Shown: piece by piece, positions 12,805 to 15,015 of the stretch
How positions within the stretch are numbered: the stretch's first letter is position 1
Layout of the letters: every line of letters starts with the position of its first letter
From: Rhodovulum sp.
GTDB lineage: Bacteria; Pseudomonadota; Alphaproteobacteria; Rhodobacterales; Rhodobacteraceae
Assembly: GCA_020637615.1 (NCBI GenBank)
Contig: JACKKC010000044.1
Coordinates: 1 to 15,015, forward strand
DNA length: 15,015 nt
Direction: 5' to 3'
Notes under the pieces: model-generated
Told to the model about the DNA's origin: nothing
Databases searched by the model: none
The model's input: only the letters and a program-made list of their open reading frames with translations
Position numbers and translations under genes: made by a program

Positions 12805-14037
12805 ATGCTCGAACTCCTGCTCTGCTCCGCCGTCACCGTGCTGCCGGACTACCTCTACCGCCGCTATGCCCAGGACAAGCGCATCGGCCGCGAGATCACG
12901 CTCTTCTCCGTCTGGTACGAATTGCGCTGGGGCATCACCTTCTGCGTGATCCTGACGGTCTCGCTCATCACCACCATCTTCTATTTCCATCCCTCGACCT
13001 CGAACGCGGTCTCGGTGTTCCGCACCGTCACCATCCTGCCGGAATCGGGCGGCCGCGTCGCCGAGACCTTCGTCGACATCAACCAGCATGTCGCCGAGGG
13101 CCAGCCGCTCTTCCGCCTCGACACCTCGCAGCAGGAGGCGGAGATCGAGACGGCGCGGCGCCGGATCGCCGAGGTCGAGGCGCAGATGGAGGTCGCCAAG
13201 GCCCAGCTCGCCGAGGCCGACGGCCGCATCGTCCAGGCCCGCGGCGCGCTCAAGCAGGCCGACGACGAATACCAGACCCGCGCCGAGCTGATGCGGCGCA
13301 ACGCCAGCGCCATCTCCCAGCGCGAGGTCGACCGGGCGCAGGTCGCCGTCGACACCGCCCAGGGCGCCGTGGACGCCGCCGTCGCCGGCAAGGCCGCGGC
13401 GCAGTCGCAGCTCGATTTCGCCCTGCCGGCCCAGAAGGCCAGCGCCGAGGCGGCGCTCGCCGAGGCCGAGGTGGCGCGGTCGAAGGCCCTGGTGGTGGCC
13501 GGCACCGACGGCATCGTCCAGCAATTCGCCCTGCGCCCCGGCGACGTGGTCAATCCGATGCTGCGCCCCGCCGGCATCCTCGTGCCCGACCGCCGCGTCA
13601 CCGGCCTCGTCGCGGGCTTCGGCCAGATCGAGGCGCAGGTGATCAAGGTCGGGATGGTCGGCGAGGTCACCTGCCCGGCGATGCCCTTCACCGTGATCCC
13701 CGTCGTCGTCACCGACGTGCAGGACGTGATCGCCGCGGGCCAGATCCGCCCCACCGACCAGCTGCAGGACGTGGCCGCCTTCGTCCAGCCCGGCACGATC
13801 ACCGCGATCATGGAACCGCTCTTCGAGGGCGGGCTCGACCGTCTGCCGCGAGGCTCGGCCTGCGTCGCCAACGCCTATACCTCGAACTACGACGCGCTGC
13901 ACGATCCGGAGATCGGCGCCTTCCGCGCCTTCATGCTGCATGCGATCGACGCCACCGGCCTGGTCCACGCCGCGCTCCTGCGGATGCAGGCGCTGATCCT
14001 GCCGGTCCGCACCCTGGTCCTCTCCGGAGGCCACTGA
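12805..14037 (+). CDS. Membrane-anchored HlyD-family secretion protein
   Basis: A 410-aa membrane fusion protein. A hydrophobic N-terminal stretch (1-13) precedes a basic segment DYLYRRYAQDKRIGRE (15-30), and a strong transmembrane helix lies at about 43-61. The first half-lipoyl segment is at about 74-106 (VTILPESGGRVAETFVDINQHVAEGQPLFRLD). A coiled coil rich in Ala, Glu and Gln runs from about 107 to 225, and the second half-lipoyl segment starts near VVAGTDGIVQQFALRPGDVV (230-249). A beta-barrel domain and an unusually long C-terminal region follow. A dedicated exporter is not encoded beside it. The start is one base after the upstream stop, and a GGAGG near its end serves the next ORF. 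Confidence 0.88.
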   Translation: MLELLLCSAVTVLPDYLYRRYAQDKRIGREITLFSVWYELRWGITFCVILTVSLITTIFYFHPSTSNAVSVFRTVTILPESGGRVAETFVDINQHVAEGQPLFRLDTSQQEAEIETARRRIAEVEAQMEVAKAQLAEADGRIVQARGALKQADDEYQTRAELMRRNASAISQREVDRAQVAVDTAQGAVDAAVAGKAAAQSQLDFALPAQKASAEAALAEAEVARSKALVVAGTDGIVQQFALRPGDVVNPMLRPAGILVPDRRVTGLVAGFGQIEAQVIKVGMVGEVTCPAMPFTVIPVVVTDVQDVIAAGQIRPTDQLQDVAAFVQPGTITAIMEPLFEGGLDRLPRGSACVANAYTSNYDALHDPEIGAFRAFMLHAIDATGLVHAALLRMQALILPVRTLVLSGGH

Positions 14038-14141
14038 TGCCGGCCGGCGGTGCGCCCTTCCCGGACGGCTTGATCCTCGGCGATCCCGACGATGCGCGGT
14101 GCGCGCCCGCCGGCCGCGCCAACAGCGGAGACGAAGCATGA
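14037..14141 (+). CDS. Candidate 34-aa small protein or translational-coupling ORF
   Basis: An ATG at 14037 shares one base with the hlyD stop (TGATG) and is preceded by CGGAGG (14025-14030) at a 6-nt spacing, the best Shine-Dalgarno in this part of the window. The frame runs 34 codons and ends in a TGA (14139-14141) that overlaps the ppk2 ATG (14138) as ATGA. The product begins MPAGGAPFPDGLILGDPDD and ends RANSGDEA; it is hydrophilic and contains one Cys. I recognise no family. It may be a real small protein, or a leader that carries ribosomes from hlyD to ppk2. Confidence 0.5.
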   Translation: MPAGGAPFPDGLILGDPDDARCAPAGRANSGDEA

Positions 14142-14974
14142 GCAGGAAGCACAAGCACGGAAAGGCCGCCCCCGCCGAGCCCGGTCCGAAGGCGGCGAAG
14201 AAGGCGCGCAACAAGGCCTACGAGGCGGAGCTCGCCCGCCTGCAGCAGGAGATCGCCCATCTGCAGGCCTGGGTGAAGGCGACGGGCGCCCGCGCCGTGA
14301 TCGTCTTCGAGGGCCGCGACGCCGCCGGCAAGGGCGGCATGATCAAGCGCATCGTCGAGCGGGTCAGCCCGCGCGTCTTCCGCGTCGTCGCGCTGCCGGC
14401 GCCGAGCGACCGCGAGAAGACCCAGATCTATTTCCAGCGCTACATGGCCCAGCTTCCCGCCGCCGGCGAGGTGGTGATCTTCGACCGCTCCTGGTACAAC
14501 CGCCCCGGCGTGGAGCGGGTGATGGGCTTCACCCCGGAGGATCGGGTCAGGCGCTTCCTGGAGCTGGTCCCGGCGGCGGAGAAGGTGATCGTCGAGAACG
14601 GCATCATCCTGCTCAAGTATTTCCTCGACGTGAGCGAGGAGGAACAGGAGCGGCGCTTCCGCCAGCGCATCGACGACCCGGTGCGGCAGTGGAAGCTCTC
14701 GCCGATGGACGTTGAGAGCTATCGCCGCTGGTGGGATTACACCAAGGCCTACGACGAGATGATCCGGGCGACCGACTCGCCGCACGCGCCCTGGTGGATC
14801 GTGGATTCGAACGACAAGAAGGCGGCGCGCATCAACTGCATCACCCATCTGCTGCGGCAGATCCCCTACGAGAGGATCGCCTTCGAGAAGCCCAAGCTCG
14901 GCCGGCGCCAGAAGCGCCCCGAGGGCTACGAGCCCGACCGCAGCGCGCGGAACCTGGTCCCGCGCGTCTTCTGA
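14138..14974 (+). CDS. ppk2: Polyphosphate kinase 2 family protein (PPK2)
   Basis: A 278-aa one-domain PPK2, which transfers phosphate between inorganic polyphosphate and nucleotides (for the class I type, typically polyP plus NDP to NTP). After a basic N-terminus (1-30), the P-loop region IVFEGRDAAGKGG is at 55-67 with Walker A GRDAAGKGG at 59-67. Walker B-like VVIFDRSWYNR is at 112-122. The lid module is FLDVSEEEQERRFRQR (162-177) with the adjoining DP-x3-WKLSPMD (180-191). The C-terminal part includes SPHAPWWIVDSNDKKAARIN, also typical. I chose the ATG at 14138 because GGAG (14127-14130) lies 7 nt upstream and it overlaps the small-ORF stop. Upstream in-frame starts add only basic filler. 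Confidence 0.93.
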   Translation: MSRKHKHGKAAPAEPGPKAAKKARNKAYEAELARLQQEIAHLQAWVKATGARAVIVFEGRDAAGKGGMIKRIVERVSPRVFRVVALPAPSDREKTQIYFQRYMAQLPAAGEVVIFDRSWYNRPGVERVMGFTPEDRVRRFLELVPAAEKVIVENGIILLKYFLDVSEEEQERRFRQRIDDPVRQWKLSPMDVESYRRWWDYTKAYDEMIRATDSPHAPWWIVDSNDKKAARINCITHLLRQIPYERIAFEKPKLGRRQKRPEGYEPDRSARNLVPRVF

Positions 14975-15015
14975 GGCTCGGGAGCCGCGTCAGGCGGTCT
15001 CCGGGTGATTGCTTC

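Noticed and set aside
12577..14214. A 545-codon open frame on the minus strand across the second HlyD gene
   Set aside because: Low-complexity composition and antisense to a recognisable HlyD-family coiled coil; a GC-driven shadow.
14975..15015. Possible terminator after ppk2
   Set aside because: Only a very short GGCTC/GAGCC-like inverted repeat without a T-run is visible before the window ends.

Overview
The window looks like chromosomal DNA from a very GC-rich alphaproteobacterium, most likely of the order Rhodobacterales. The evidence is the strong G/C bias at third codon positions, the SecB/FxsA/TimA neighbourhood divergent or convergent with a maf-aroE-coaE-dnaQ operon (an arrangement I recognise from that order), and promoter-like sites with weak -10 boxes. 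The assignment rests on gene content and order; no rRNA or tRNA is present.

Layout. Positions 1-327 are non-coding and hold the first copy of a dispersed hairpin element. Positions 328-1609 (minus) carry an Smr-domain nuclease-like protein and the TimA/Tim44-like adaptor. Divergent from them are fxsA and secB (plus, 1732-2791). secB converges with a tightly overlapped minus-strand operon maf > aroE > coaE > dnaQ (5514 down to 2798). A conserved all-helical protein of unknown function follows at 5767-6258 (plus). A 526-bp convergent gap (6259-6784) is crowded with inverted repeats and carries the second copy of the element. Next come a minus-strand pair, an HD-domain hydrolase and a DUF1810 protein (7787 down to 6785), and divergent from it a plus-strand efflux operon: a CecR-like TetR regulator with an AT-rich palindromic operator, a periplasmic adaptor, an ABC ATPase and an ABC-2 permease (8116-11785), resembling E. 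coli cecR(ybiH)-ybhGFSR but with one permease. After a 404-bp gap with the third copy of the element, a second coupled run follows: a 52-aa membrane fragment resembling the C-terminal end of an AI-2E-family transporter, a 151-aa membrane protein, a membrane-anchored HlyD-family protein, an unannotated 34-aa ORF with a perfect Shine-Dalgarno sequence, and a PPK2-type polyphosphate kinase (12190-14974).

How the genes work together. The first 5.5 kb is housekeeping: protein export chaperone, replication proofreading, coenzyme A and shikimate synthesis, and nucleotide-pool sanitation. The 8.1-11.8 kb operon is a self-regulated export pump. The last operon combines envelope proteins with polyphosphate-dependent nucleotide phosphorylation, joined by stop/start overlaps.

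Most notable are three points: (i) a dispersed element present in three intergenic gaps, with compensatory base changes in its stems and, as a rival explanation, a conserved reading frame on the minus strand; (ii) the strongly signalled 34-aa ORF bridging hlyD and ppk2; (iii) the short transporter remnant that heads the last operon.
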